Assembly: GCA_965198565.1 (NCBI GenBank)
Contig: OZ240665.1
Span: forward strand, 620,001 to 684,000
From: LMUY01 sp965198565
GTDB taxonomy: Bacteria > Pseudomonadota > Alphaproteobacteria > Acetobacterales > Acetobacteraceae
Direction of reading: 5' to 3'
DNA length: 64,000 nucleotides
The translations under genes were made by a program, and so were the position numbers. This document shows, in pieces, positions 15,673 to 24,632 of the stretch. The stretch's first letter is position 1, and the number at the start of each line of letters is the position of its first letter. The notes beneath the pieces were generated by a model, which was not told the DNA's origin, did not search any database, and saw only the letters and a list, made by a program, of their open reading frames with translations.

Positions 15673-16635
15673 TCACAGCCCCACCTTGAAGCACGCCACC
15701 CAATGCCCCGCTGCCGCCGCTTCCAGCGGCGGTTCCGCACTGCGGCAGCCCGCGTCCCCCCGCTCGCAGCGGTCCGCGAAGCGGCAGCCGACGAAGCCGG
15801 CGTCCAGGTTCGGCACGCCGCCCGGGATCACCGGCAGCTCCGCCTCGCGGCGCGCCGGGTCGGGCAGGGTCGCGATCAGGCCCAGCGTGTAGGGATGCAG
15901 CGGATTGCCGAACAACGCCTCCGCCGAGGCCCGCTCCACCACTCGGCCGGCATACATCACGATGATCTCGTGCGCGATCTCGCTCACCGCGGCCAGGTTG
16001 TGGCTGATGAACTGGATCGCGGTGCCGATCTCCTCCTGCAGGCCCAACATCAGGTCCAGGATCTGCGCCTGGATCGTGACGTCCAGCGCCGTCGTGGGCT
16101 CGTCGGCGATCAGCAACGCCGGGCGGCAGGCCAGCGCCATGGCGATCATCGCGCGCTGCCGCATGCCGCCCGACAATTGGTGCGGATAGGCGGCGGCGCG
16201 CTCCCGCGGGGAGGTGATGCCCACGTCGGCCAGCAGCTCCACCGCGCGCGCGCCCGCCTGCTTCCAGCTCAGCCCGCGGTGCAGCACCATCACCTCGGCG
16301 ATCTGGCGGCCCACCGTCATCACCGGGTTGAGCGCGGTCATCGGCTCCTGGAACACCATCGCCACCCGCTCGCCGCGCAGCTTGCGCCACACGGAAGCGG
16401 GCTGCCCCAGCATCTCGCGCCCCTCCAGCCGCACCGAGCCGCTGGCCCGGCCCGGCCCCGGCACCAGCCCCATCACGGCCAACGCCGTCATCGACTTGCC
16501 GCAGCCGCTCTCGCCCACCACGCCCAAAGTGCGGCCCGGCGCCACCGCAAAGCCCACGCCGGACACCACCTCGCGCATGCCACCGGCGACAGGGAAGGCA
16601 ACCGACAGGCCTTCGACCGCCAAAACGTCAGTCAT
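15673..16635 (-). CDS. peptide ABC transporter ATP-binding protein (OppD/DppD type)
   Basis: A 320-residue ATPase. It has Walker A GESGCGKSM, Q-loop MVFQEPMTALNPVMT (typical of OppD), signature HQLSGGMRQRAMIAMALA, Walker B LLIADEPTTALD, the switch His FISHNLAAV, and the C-terminal cysteine motif CRFADRCERGDAGC. It forms the ATPase pair with the OppF-type protein encoded downstream. Its start overlaps the stop of the upstream binding-protein gene by eight bases, so the two are probably coupled. Confidence 0.94.
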   Translation of the reverse strand: MTDVLAVEGLSVAFPVAGGMREVVSGVGFAVAPGRTLGVVGESGCGKSMTALAVMGLVPGPGRASGSVRLEGREMLGQPASVWRKLRGERVAMVFQEPMTALNPVMTVGRQIAEVMVLHRGLSWKQAGARAVELLADVGITSPRERAAAYPHQLSGGMRQRAMIAMALACRPALLIADEPTTALDVTIQAQILDLMLGLQEEIGTAIQFISHNLAAVSEIAHEIIVMYAGRVVERASAEALFGNPLHPYTLGLIATLPDPARREAELPVIPGGVPNLDAGFVGCRFADRCERGDAGCRSAEPPLEAAAAGHWVACFKVGL

Positions 16636-18313
16636 GAGCAGACCACGTCTCGGCCCAGAGGCTGGAGGGTGCGTTGGTGCCGGTGGGTGTCACGCCCTGC
16701 AGCCACAGCGGCAGCACGGCCGCATCGGCGCCGAAGAACAGCGGCAGCACAGGGAGCTGGTCGGCGTAGATGCGCTGCATCTCTGCCCACAGCGGCTTGC
16801 GGGCGGCGAAATCCAGCGCACGCTCCATGGCGTCGATGTCGGCGTCCATCTTGGCGTCGTGCCAATCGGTGTAGTTGGTGCCGCCCCAGTTGTTGGCGGC
16901 GGTCGGGATTTGCCCGCTGGAGAGCACCTGGCGCGGCGAACTCTCCACCGCGCCGCTCCAGCCGAACATGGCCAGCCCGGTGAACGCGCGGTGCTTCAGC
17001 GTCTGCCCGAACAGGGTGCGCGGCGGCTCGTTGTGGATGGTGACCTCGATGCCGATGTCGCGCCACTCGCTCTGCATGACCTGCTGCTGCAATTCCCGTG
17101 CCCGCACGCCGGTGCTGGTGGTGAACTCCAGGCTCAGGCGCTGCCCGGCGGCGTTGCGGCAGATGCCGTCCGGCCCCGGGCGCCAGCCGGCGTCGGCCAG
17201 CAGCGCCCGGGCGCGCGCCGGGTCGTAGGGGTAGGTGGCGACGTCGGGCGTGTATTGCGGCTCCTGCGGGCTGACGAAGCTGTTGGCCACCGGCACCTGG
17301 CCGCCCATCAGCTTGTCCACGATGGTCTTGCGGTCGATGCCCAGCAGCAGCGCGCGCCGCACGCGCAGGTCGGCGAGGATGGGGTTGTCGAGCTGCAGGT
17401 CGATATGGGTGTACGAGAGGTTGGGCTGGAAGCGGTATTGGAAGCGCTTGGCATATTGCCGCTGCAGCTCGAGCACCTGGTCCAGCGTGAGCGCCACGCC
17501 CTCGCCCGGCGCCATGTCCACGTCGCCGGACAGCAGGTTGGCCTGGAGCGCGGCGGTGTTGCCGATGGTCTTGATGACGATCTGGTCGAAATACGGGCGC
17601 TGGCCGGACCAATGCTCGTTGCGGTCGAGCACCAGGTCGCTGCCGGTGTCGACGCGGGTGATGCGGTAGGGGCCGTTGTAGAGGCCGGGATTGGTCGGGT
17701 CGCGATTGTAGCGGCTGGCGTCGATATAGCCCGCCGGGCCGTGCGCTGCCGCGTAGACCGGTTGTTCCAGATGCGCCGGCAGCACCTCGCCCAGGGCATT
17801 GTATTGGTAGTAGGGCTCGGTGAAGTGCAGCACGGCGGTTTGCGGGTCGGGGACGTCGACGCGGCTGATGCGGGTCCAGAACTTGGTTTCGGCGAAACCG
17901 CTGTTGGGGTCGCGGCCGACTTGGGCGGTGAAGGCGAGGTCCGCGGCGCCGAGCGGTGCGCCGTCCGCCCAGGTGAGGCCGGGCTTGAAGTGGAACGTGA
18001 CCGCCATGCCGGCGCCCTCGAGCTTGGCGCCGCCGTTTTCCAGGGTGGGGATCTCGGTGCAGAGCAGGCAGATGAGCTGGTGGTTGGCGTCGTAGGTGGT
18101 GACGGGGCGGTCGGCGAAACCGAGCGCGTAGACTTTGACCAGTTCGGGGTCGACCGCCGGGTGGAGGGTGGAGGGGAACGAGGACACGCCGATGGTGAGG
18201 GTGTGGTGCGGGTCGGCCTGGGCGGGGAGGGTGAACAGGCAAAGGATCAGCGCGGCGCCAAGAAGTGCCCTCTCAATCTGGGAGAGGGTGAGGGTGAGGG
18301 GCCAGCGCGTCAT
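16628..18313 (-). CDS. peptide ABC transporter substrate-binding protein (OppA/DppA type), copy 1
   Basis: A 561-residue periplasmic binding protein of the SBP_bac_5 family. The mature part opens with HTLTIGVSSFPSTLHPAVDP; LADLRVRRALLLGIDRKTIV and DGICRNAAGQRLSLEF are family landmarks. The N-terminus is odd: residues 5-19 (PLTLTLSQIERALLG) are encoded by a palindromic repeat unit, and the hydrophobic core LILCLFTLPAQA comes after it. ATG 18313 is the last ATG before that core. It is about 50 percent similar by eye to the protein encoded upstream (18402-20060), including a shared CLLCTEIPTLENG stretch with two cysteines. The pair suggests duplication within the operon. Confidence 0.9.
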   Translation of the reverse strand: MTRWPLTLTLSQIERALLGAALILCLFTLPAQADPHHTLTIGVSSFPSTLHPAVDPELVKVYALGFADRPVTTYDANHQLICLLCTEIPTLENGGAKLEGAGMAVTFHFKPGLTWADGAPLGAADLAFTAQVGRDPNSGFAETKFWTRISRVDVPDPQTAVLHFTEPYYQYNALGEVLPAHLEQPVYAAAHGPAGYIDASRYNRDPTNPGLYNGPYRITRVDTGSDLVLDRNEHWSGQRPYFDQIVIKTIGNTAALQANLLSGDVDMAPGEGVALTLDQVLELQRQYAKRFQYRFQPNLSYTHIDLQLDNPILADLRVRRALLLGIDRKTIVDKLMGGQVPVANSFVSPQEPQYTPDVATYPYDPARARALLADAGWRPGPDGICRNAAGQRLSLEFTTSTGVRARELQQQVMQSEWRDIGIEVTIHNEPPRTLFGQTLKHRAFTGLAMFGWSGAVESSPRQVLSSGQIPTAANNWGGTNYTDWHDAKMDADIDAMERALDFAARKPLWAEMQRIYADQLPVLPLFFGADAAVLPLWLQGVTPTGTNAPSSLWAETWSAHD

Positions 18314-18375
18314 CAGCGTGGGCCATTGCAGCCGGGCGGCCACCCTCACCCCGGCCCTCTCCCAGGGGGAGAGGG
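18268..18375. repeat. inverted pair of palindromic repeats, one inside coding sequence
   Basis: Unit one (18268-18300) has arms CCCTCTC/GAGAGGG and a GTGAGGGTGAGGGG tail and falls within the signal-peptide coding region of oppA copy 1. Unit two (18343-18375) lies in the gap to oppA copy 2. Confidence 0.75.
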
Positions 18376-18401
18376 AGAAGAAAGGTGGGAGCGGCGGAGC
18401 A

Positions 18402-20060
18402 TCACGCCGGGTGCCAGTTCTCGGACCATTCGCAGGCCATGTCGCCCTGGCCGGTCGGCACGTAGCCGCGCAGCCAGGTGGGCGTCACGTGCGGCTCGGC
18501 GCGGAAGAACAGCGGCAGCACCGGCACCTTGTCCGCATAGATCTGCTGCATGTCGGCCCAGATCGCCTTCTGCTTGCCCGGGTCCAACTCGCTCTGCGCG
18601 GCGGCGATGTCGGCGTCCATCTTCGGGTCGCTGAAGCCCGGCGTGTTGGAGCCGCCATAGTTGTTGGCCTCGGTCGGGATTTGGCTGGTGTCCAGCGTGC
18701 GGAACGGCGTCTCCGTCACGTTGCTGCTCCAGCCATACATCACCATGCCCGTATAGGTGCGGTGCTTCATGGTGTCGCCGAACAGGGTGCGCGCCGGCTC
18801 GTTCTTGATCGTCACCTCCACGCAGGCGTTCTTCCAGTTCGACTGCAGCACCTGCTCCTGCAACTCGCGCAGGCGGTTGCCGGCGGTGGTGCTGATCTCG
18901 AACGACAGCCGGTCCCCCGCGGCGTTGCGGCAAATGCCGTCCGGGGCCGGCGTCCATCCCGCCTGCGCCAGGAGCGCCTTGGCGCCGGGCAGGTCATACT
19001 TCACCACCGGGATCGCCGGGTCGAAATAGGGGTTGAGCGGGTTCACCCAGGTTGCGGCCACCGGCTGCTTGCCCTGGAACAGCCGGTCCACCATGGTCTG
19101 GCGGTCCATCGCCATCAGCAGCGCCCGGCGCACCCGCACGTCGGCCAGCAGCGGGTTCTCGCGCTTGAGGTCGATATGCTCGTAGGTGAGGCTGGGCTTG
19201 AACTCGTAGTGGAACTCGTCGGGGTGGGACTTCTGTAGCGCCAGCGCCTGGTCGATGGTGAGCCCGATGCTTTCGCCCGCCACCATGTCCACGTCGCCGG
19301 AGAGCAGGTTGGCCAGCAGTGCGGCGGTGTTCTCGATGTGGCGCAGCACGATGCGCTTGAAGCCGGGCTTGGTGCCGGCCCAATGCGGGTTTGGCTCCAG
19401 GATGATCTGGTTGCCGCTGTCATAGCCGGTGATCATGTAGGGGCCGTCGTACAGCCCGGGGTTGATCGGGGCGCGGTTGTAGTTGGTGCCGTTGAGGTAG
19501 GCGCCGGGGCTGCTGTCCTTGGCCACCACGGCGCCCTCGATGTGCTCGGGCAGGATCTGGTCCCACTGGTTGTAGTCGGCACGGATGGTGGCGAGGTGCA
19601 GCACGGCGGTGTGGTCGTCCACCACGTCCACGGCGGTTGCGCGGTTCCAGGGGTTGTTGTTGGAGAAGCCGCTGCCCGGGTCGGCGCCGAGCTTCCAGGT
19701 GAACGCGATGTCCTTTGCGGTGACGGGCTGGCCGTCGCCCCATTGCAGGTCCGGCTTGAGCTTGATGGTGACGGCCATGCCCTTGGTTCCGTCGGGGCGG
19801 TCCTCGATCTTGGCCAGCCCGTTTTCCAGAGTGGGCAGCTCGGTGCAGAGCAGGCAGGTGTTCTTCCAGCTCGCGTCGAAGGCGGTGATCTGGCGCACCA
19901 CGAAGCCGTCGGCATAGGCCTTGACCACCTCGGCATCGATGTCGGGGTGCAGCGAGGAGGGGAACTGGGCGATGCCGATGGTGAGCGTGTCATGCGCTGG
20001 CGCCGCCTGGGCGAACCCGGCGGTGGCGAGAAGCAGGGCGAGGGCGGTGCGGGGGATCAT
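18402..20060 (-). CDS. peptide ABC transporter substrate-binding protein (OppA/DppA type), copy 2
   Basis: A 552-residue periplasmic binding protein, SBP_bac_5 family, with a clean signal peptide (MIPRTALALLLATAGFAQA, cleavage after AQA). Landmarks are HDTLTIGIAQFPSSLHPDID, ADVRVRRALLMAMDRQTMV and DGICRNAAGDRLSFEI. It shares the CLLCTELPTLENG stretch with copy 1. It is the first gene of a seven-gene operon (two binding proteins, two ATPases, two permeases, one exported protein). An ATP or peptide specificity cannot be assigned. The ATG at 20060 is chosen because the upstream codons do not add to the signal peptide. Confidence 0.92.
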   Translation of the reverse strand: MIPRTALALLLATAGFAQAAPAHDTLTIGIAQFPSSLHPDIDAEVVKAYADGFVVRQITAFDASWKNTCLLCTELPTLENGLAKIEDRPDGTKGMAVTIKLKPDLQWGDGQPVTAKDIAFTWKLGADPGSGFSNNNPWNRATAVDVVDDHTAVLHLATIRADYNQWDQILPEHIEGAVVAKDSSPGAYLNGTNYNRAPINPGLYDGPYMITGYDSGNQIILEPNPHWAGTKPGFKRIVLRHIENTAALLANLLSGDVDMVAGESIGLTIDQALALQKSHPDEFHYEFKPSLTYEHIDLKRENPLLADVRVRRALLMAMDRQTMVDRLFQGKQPVAATWVNPLNPYFDPAIPVVKYDLPGAKALLAQAGWTPAPDGICRNAAGDRLSFEISTTAGNRLRELQEQVLQSNWKNACVEVTIKNEPARTLFGDTMKHRTYTGMVMYGWSSNVTETPFRTLDTSQIPTEANNYGGSNTPGFSDPKMDADIAAAQSELDPGKQKAIWADMQQIYADKVPVLPLFFRAEPHVTPTWLRGYVPTGQGDMACEWSENWHPA

Positions 20061-20153
20061 GGTGGTCTCGTGCTGTGAGGGCGGAGGGATTAAGCGGGCG
20101 CGTGAGCCAGCCGTCAACGCAGGCGTCACTTGCTGCTCTGACTGCGCAGCAAC

Positions 20154-20246
20154 TCCTCTCCCTCTGGGAGAGGATTGGGTGAGGGCCCGATGCTGCGGAA
20201 CTGCCGCGCAGGCCCCTCACCCCGACCCTCTCCCAGAGGGAGAGGG
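20154..20246. repeat. inverted pair of palindromic repeats (BIME-like)
   Basis: Two oppositely oriented units at about 20154-20184 and 20213-20246 in the divergent gap between oppA copy 2 and the DUF4336 gene. Confidence 0.8.
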
Positions 20247-20331
20247 AGAAAGACGAGGCCGATTGTTCAGCCTCTGGATAAGAAATCCACGGCATGGCAG
20301 ACTATATAAGTAGAGACGGACGGAGGGCCTG

Positions 20332-21092
20332 ATGACCGACATAGGACAGCCCAAATAGGCGCGCCCTACGGCTATCCGCCGCTCGACACGCCAAAGCCCG
20401 CCGCTGAGGGCGTGTTCGTGATCGACAGCCAACTGCCGGGCCGGATGGGCCGGCTATTGCCCGTGCGCATGACCGCGCTGCGCCTGCCGGGCGGCGACCT
20501 CCTGCTGCACTCGCCCACCCGCTACAGCCCGGCGCTGGGGGCCGAACTCGCAGCTTTGGGTTCGGTCCGCCACTTGGTGGCGCCCAACTTCGCGCACTGG
20601 ATGTTCCTGCAGGAATGGCAGCGCGCCCTCCCCGGCGTCACCACCTGGGCCGCCCGAGGGCTACGCCAGCGCCGCCCGGTGCAGCGCAGCGGCGTGCGGC
20701 TGGACCACGAATTGGGCGACACCGCGCCCGCCGAGTGGGGCGACGCGATCGGGCTCACCACCATCCGCGGCGCGTTCGGCTTCCACGAGGCGGCGCTGTT
20801 CCATCGCCCGTCCGCCACGCTGGTGTTGACCGACCTGGTGCTGAACCTCGAGCCCGAGAAACTGCCCGGCTGGTTCCGCCCGCTGGCGCGTGGCTTCGGC
20901 GTCACCGCGCCCGACGGCATGCCGCCGCCCTATGTGCGGGCGATGATCAAGCGCTACCGCCAGGAAGGCGCGCAGCAGGCGGCGGCCTTGGTGGCGTTGG
21001 CGCCGCGCCTGGTACTGTTCGCGCATGGGCGCCCGTTCGACCAGGACGCCCCCGCCGCGCTGCGCCGCTCGCTGCGTTGGCTGCTGCCTTAG
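20332..21092 (+). CDS. DUF4336 family protein with an apparent N-terminal frameshift
   Basis: From GTG 20412 the intact frame gives 226 residues matching DUF4336, a metallo-beta-lactamase-like fold protein of unknown function: VRMTALRLPGGDLLLHSPTR, HLVAPNFAHWMFLQEW and LVLTDLVLNLEP are its landmarks. The true start is probably ATG 20332, which has a GGAGG site 6 nt upstream and reads MTDIGQPK before a stop. One extra A in the AAA run at 20353-20355 would join it to the protein-like GAPYGYPPLDTPKPAAEG that leads into the intact frame. So either a 1-bp deletion or a sequence error is likely. It is convergent with trpE. Confidence 0.8.
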
Positions 21093-21095
21093 GCA

Positions 21096-21131
21096 CCCTC
21101 ACCCCGACCCTCTCCCGCCCGCGGGAGAGGG
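21096..21131. repeat. palindromic repeat (REP-like)
   Basis: CCCTCACCCCGA lead plus CCCTCTCCC/GGGAGAGGG arms between the convergent DUF4336 and trpE genes. Confidence 0.85.
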
Positions 21132-21146
21132 AGATAGCCGTCGCTG

Positions 21147-22634
21147 CTAACGTGCCACTGCGGCGAAGCGTACCGCCTCTTCCGCGGCGCGGAACAGCGC
21201 GCGGGCCTTTTGGCGGCTTTCCTCGAACTCGGCCTCCGGCGTGCTGTCCGCCACCACGCCGCCGCCGGCCTGGACGTGCATCACGCCGTCCTTCACCACG
21301 GCGGTGCGCAGGCCGATGCAGGTGTCCATGGTGCCGTCGGCGGCGAAATAGCCGATGCAGCCGCCATACAGCCCGCGCCGCACCGGCTCCAGCTCCTCGA
21401 TGATCTCCATCGCGCGGATTTTCGGCGCCCCGGTCAGCGTGCCGGCCGGGAAGCCGCCCACCAGTGCGTCCACCGCGTCCAGCCCCTCGGCCAGGCGGCC
21501 CTGCACGTTGGAGCAGATGTGCATCACGTGGCTGAAGCGTTCGATGACGAAGCTCTCCGTCACTCGCACCGTGCCGATTTGCGACACGCGGCCGACGTCG
21601 TTGCGCCCCAGGTCCAGCAGCATCAGGTGCTCCGCCCGCTCCTTCGGGTCCGCCAGCAGGTCGGCCTCGAGCGCCGCGTCCTCCTCCGGCGTGTCGCCCC
21701 GCTTGCGGGTGCCGGCGAGCGGGCGGATGGTGACGGTGTCGTCGCGCAGGCGCACCAGGATTTCCGGGCTGCTGCCCACGATGCAGAACCCGCCCATGTC
21801 GAGGAAGAACAGGAACGGCGCCGGGTTGATCCGCCGCAGCGCGCGATATAGCGAGAACGGCGGCAGCCCGAACGGCGCGGAAAACCGCTGCGACGGCACC
21901 GCCTGGAAGATGTCGCCGGCGACGATATACTCCTTCATCCGCACCACCATCGCCTCGAATTGGTCGCGCGGCATGTTGGACACGGGGTTGGGCGGCGGCA
22001 GCGCCACCGGCGGGGCGGCGCGCGGCAGCGGTCGCGCCAAGGCGGCCTGCGCATCGGCGATCCGGCCTTGCGCCAACTCCCAGGCCTGCTCGGCCGCAAC
22101 CCCCGGCAGCGGGCGCACCGGCGTCGCCAGGGTCAGCTCGTCGCGCACCGTGTCGAACACGGCAAACAGGGTGGGACGGCTCATGATCGCCTCCGGCAGG
22201 CCCAGCACGTCGGCGTTCTTGGCCGGCAGCCGCTCCATCAGGCGCACCATGTCGTAGCCCAGGTAGCCGAACAGCCCGCCGCACATTGGCGGCACGCCCG
22301 GGGGCACCGCCATGCGCGACTCGGCAATGACCCGGCGCAAGCTGTCCAACGCGCCGCCGTCCTCGGGCGCAAAGGCATGCGGCGCGGCGAGTGCGTTGCG
22401 GTTCAGCTCGGCCTGGCCGTCGCGGCAGCGCCATACCAGGTCGGGCGCCATGCCGATGATGGAGTAGCGCCCCCGCGTGGCGCCGCCCTCGACGCTCTCG
22501 AGCAGGAAGGAATAGGGCTGGCCATGGGCGAGCTTGAGGAAGGCGGCCACCGGCGTCTGCAGGTCGGCCACGTCGGAAGCGGCGACCAGGCTGCCCTGCC
22601 CCGCCGCGTAGGCCGCGGCGAACTCCGGCGTCAT
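21147..22634 (-). CDS. trpE: anthranilate synthase component I
   Basis: The 495-residue TrpE converts chorismate to anthranilate with ammonia supplied by TrpG, the first step of tryptophan synthesis in the cytoplasm. The N-terminal domain (about 1-150) holds the feedback tryptophan site region LLESVEGGATRGRYSIIG. The chorismate-binding domain has RFSAPFGLPPFSLYRALRRI, the active-site PLAGTRKRGDTPEED, LLDLGRNDVGRVS, HVMHICSNVQG and FPAGTLTGAPKIRAMEII. Its ATG overlaps the ppiD stop (ATGA). No trpG follows: the next gene is convergent and unrelated, so the partner must be elsewhere. Confidence 0.97.
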   Translation of the reverse strand: MTPEFAAAYAAGQGSLVAASDVADLQTPVAAFLKLAHGQPYSFLLESVEGGATRGRYSIIGMAPDLVWRCRDGQAELNRNALAAPHAFAPEDGGALDSLRRVIAESRMAVPPGVPPMCGGLFGYLGYDMVRLMERLPAKNADVLGLPEAIMSRPTLFAVFDTVRDELTLATPVRPLPGVAAEQAWELAQGRIADAQAALARPLPRAAPPVALPPPNPVSNMPRDQFEAMVVRMKEYIVAGDIFQAVPSQRFSAPFGLPPFSLYRALRRINPAPFLFFLDMGGFCIVGSSPEILVRLRDDTVTIRPLAGTRKRGDTPEEDAALEADLLADPKERAEHLMLLDLGRNDVGRVSQIGTVRVTESFVIERFSHVMHICSNVQGRLAEGLDAVDALVGGFPAGTLTGAPKIRAMEIIEELEPVRRGLYGGCIGYFAADGTMDTCIGLRTAVVKDGVMHVQAGGGVVADSTPEAEFEESRQKARALFRAAEEAVRFAAVAR

Positions 22635-24529
22635 TGGCTGAGCTCGCTGAGCACTTTGCTGTTCACGGTCACTTTCGCCCGCTCGCGCAATGCGGTCGCG
22701 TAGGTGATCTCGAGGTCGTTGCTCGCGGCCGCAGCCAATTGGGTGCGCACACGGTCGACCGCCGCCGGGTCGGACGCGGGGTCGGGCTTGGTGTCCGCCG
22801 TCGGCACCGCCACCACGAAGCCGGTGGGCGACTCGACCATCGTGGCGTGGCCGATATCGGTGGCGAACAGCGGCTGCACCAATTGGCTGGGAATGCCGGG
22901 GGGCGGCGCGGCGCGGCCGAGCGGGGGGCTGTGCGTCACCGCGAGATGCGCGGCGGCTGCGGCGTCGGCCAGGCTCTTGCCGCCGTTCACCGTGGCGAGC
23001 AGCCCCGCCGCCACCACGTCCTGCTCATGGCGCCTCGTGTCGCGCAGCCAATCCTCCCGCACCCGGTCCCGCACCGCATCGAGCGGCTGCTGCTTGGGCG
23101 GCGTGATGCTGTCGACCGAGACGGCGTAGAACGTGTTGTCGGGCCCGTTCTCCAAGGTCGGCTGGTCGCCAGGCGACGTGGCGAAGGCCTTGTCGATCAG
23201 GGCCTTGCGGAGATCGGGTGGGCCGGGGATGGGTGCTGGCGTGCCCTCGGGCGTGTCGCCCTGCGCGTCCAAGGTGCCGGTGACGGCGAGCAGGCCCAGG
23301 GTGGTGGGCAGTTCGTCCAGCTTCGCTCCGCCGGCCAGCGCGTCCTCCACCTTGTTGGCGCGGTCGAACACGGCGTCGGTCGCCTGTTGCAGCGCCACCT
23401 TCTGCTTGATGCCGGCTGCCACGCTCTCGAACGGCTGCTCGCTGGCAGGGGACAGCTTGGTGGTGCGGAACACCGACCACGCGCCCTCGTTGGCGACGGG
23501 GCCGGTGACGATGTCGGCCGGCGCCGCAAACACCGCCTTGGCCAGCGTCTCGGACGGGAAGCTGCTGATGGTCTGGCCGTCGAACTCGATCGCCGAGCCG
23601 CCGGCGGTGCTGGCCGCCTTCTGCATCGCGTCCCAGTCCGCGCCGCTGATCCAGTCCGTGGCCAGGGTGCGCCCCGCCGCTTCGGTCGGCGCCACCACGA
23701 TCTGCACCGAGCGGGTCTCCGGCTGGCCGAACTCCTCCGGATGGCTGTCGTAATACGCCCGCGCGTCGGCGTCGCTGACGGTGATGTCACGCGCCACCCC
23801 CTCGGGTGTCAGCAGCACGGCCTTGATGCGCCGCTCCTCCGGCAGGGTGTAGGCGGTGGTGTTGTCGTCGTATTCGCGCTGGATCTGCTCGTCGGTCGGC
23901 GCCGGCGGCTCGGGGGCGGCGGCGAACGGCAGGCTCACCAGGTCGGCGGTGCGGGTCTCGCCCTGGAAGGCGTAGACCATGCGGGTCAGCAAGTCCGACG
24001 CATAGCCGCCGGCGCGCACCGCCTCCATGAGCTGGCGCTGGCCCAGGTCGCTGCGCATCAGATCGAGGTAGCGCTGCTCGGTGAGGTTGTTGTTGCGCAG
24101 CACGGCGGTGAAGGTGGCACGGTCGAAGGTGCCGTTCGCGCCATGGAACGCCGGCGTGTCGAACGTGGCCTGGCGCATCGCGTCGTCCGTCACGGCGAGG
24201 TGCAGCCGGGCCACTTCGCCCTGGATGGCGGCCTGGATGGTCAGCTCCTGCAGCGCCTGCTGCGCCACGGCACGGCGGATTTCCGGGCCCGGCGGCGTCG
24301 TGCTGCCGGTGCTGCGCATGTATTGGGCCAGCATGCGGCGCTCCCCGTCCTGCAGCTCGCTGGCGGCGACCGGCTTGCCGCCCACGGTTGCCACCACGTT
24401 GGGGTCGTCGCTGCCGAAGTTGTTCAGCACGACGCCGGAGACGCCCCACAAGCCGAACGCGCCCACCAGGACGACGAACAACACCCGTGCGGGCCAGGTG
24501 CCGGCGAAGCGGCGGAGCGATGAAAGCAT
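22631..24529 (-). CDS. ppiD: SurA N-terminal domain / PpiD-like periplasmic folding factor
   Basis: A 632-residue membrane-anchored chaperone of the PpiD family. It has a short cytoplasmic tail, one TM (about 13-33, VLFVVLVGAFGLWGVSGVV), a SurA-like N-terminal chaperone domain (VVATVGGKPVAASELQDGERRM) and a degenerate parvulin region in the middle. A C-terminal part follows with NGGKSLADAAAAAHLAVT, typical of alphaproteobacterial PpiD. It acts on outer-membrane and periplasmic proteins leaving the Sec translocon. ATG 24529 places the TM correctly. It forms an operon with trpE and is divergent from tpiA, an arrangement common in this group. Confidence 0.9.
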   Translation of the reverse strand: MLSSLRRFAGTWPARVLFVVLVGAFGLWGVSGVVLNNFGSDDPNVVATVGGKPVAASELQDGERRMLAQYMRSTGSTTPPGPEIRRAVAQQALQELTIQAAIQGEVARLHLAVTDDAMRQATFDTPAFHGANGTFDRATFTAVLRNNNLTEQRYLDLMRSDLGQRQLMEAVRAGGYASDLLTRMVYAFQGETRTADLVSLPFAAAPEPPAPTDEQIQREYDDNTTAYTLPEERRIKAVLLTPEGVARDITVSDADARAYYDSHPEEFGQPETRSVQIVVAPTEAAGRTLATDWISGADWDAMQKAASTAGGSAIEFDGQTISSFPSETLAKAVFAAPADIVTGPVANEGAWSVFRTTKLSPASEQPFESVAAGIKQKVALQQATDAVFDRANKVEDALAGGAKLDELPTTLGLLAVTGTLDAQGDTPEGTPAPIPGPPDLRKALIDKAFATSPGDQPTLENGPDNTFYAVSVDSITPPKQQPLDAVRDRVREDWLRDTRRHEQDVVAAGLLATVNGGKSLADAAAAAHLAVTHSPPLGRAAPPPGIPSQLVQPLFATDIGHATMVESPTGFVVAVPTADTKPDPASDPAAVDRVRTQLAAAASNDLEITYATALRERAKVTVNSKVLSELSQ

Positions 24530-24632
24530 GGCGGGACCTAAGGGGGCGGGAGGGCGCGAACCATACGGAGCCCGATGCCGCATTGCCAGCCCCGCCCGGC
24601 TTGGCTAGAGCCCGGTGAGGAGACTCGTGACG

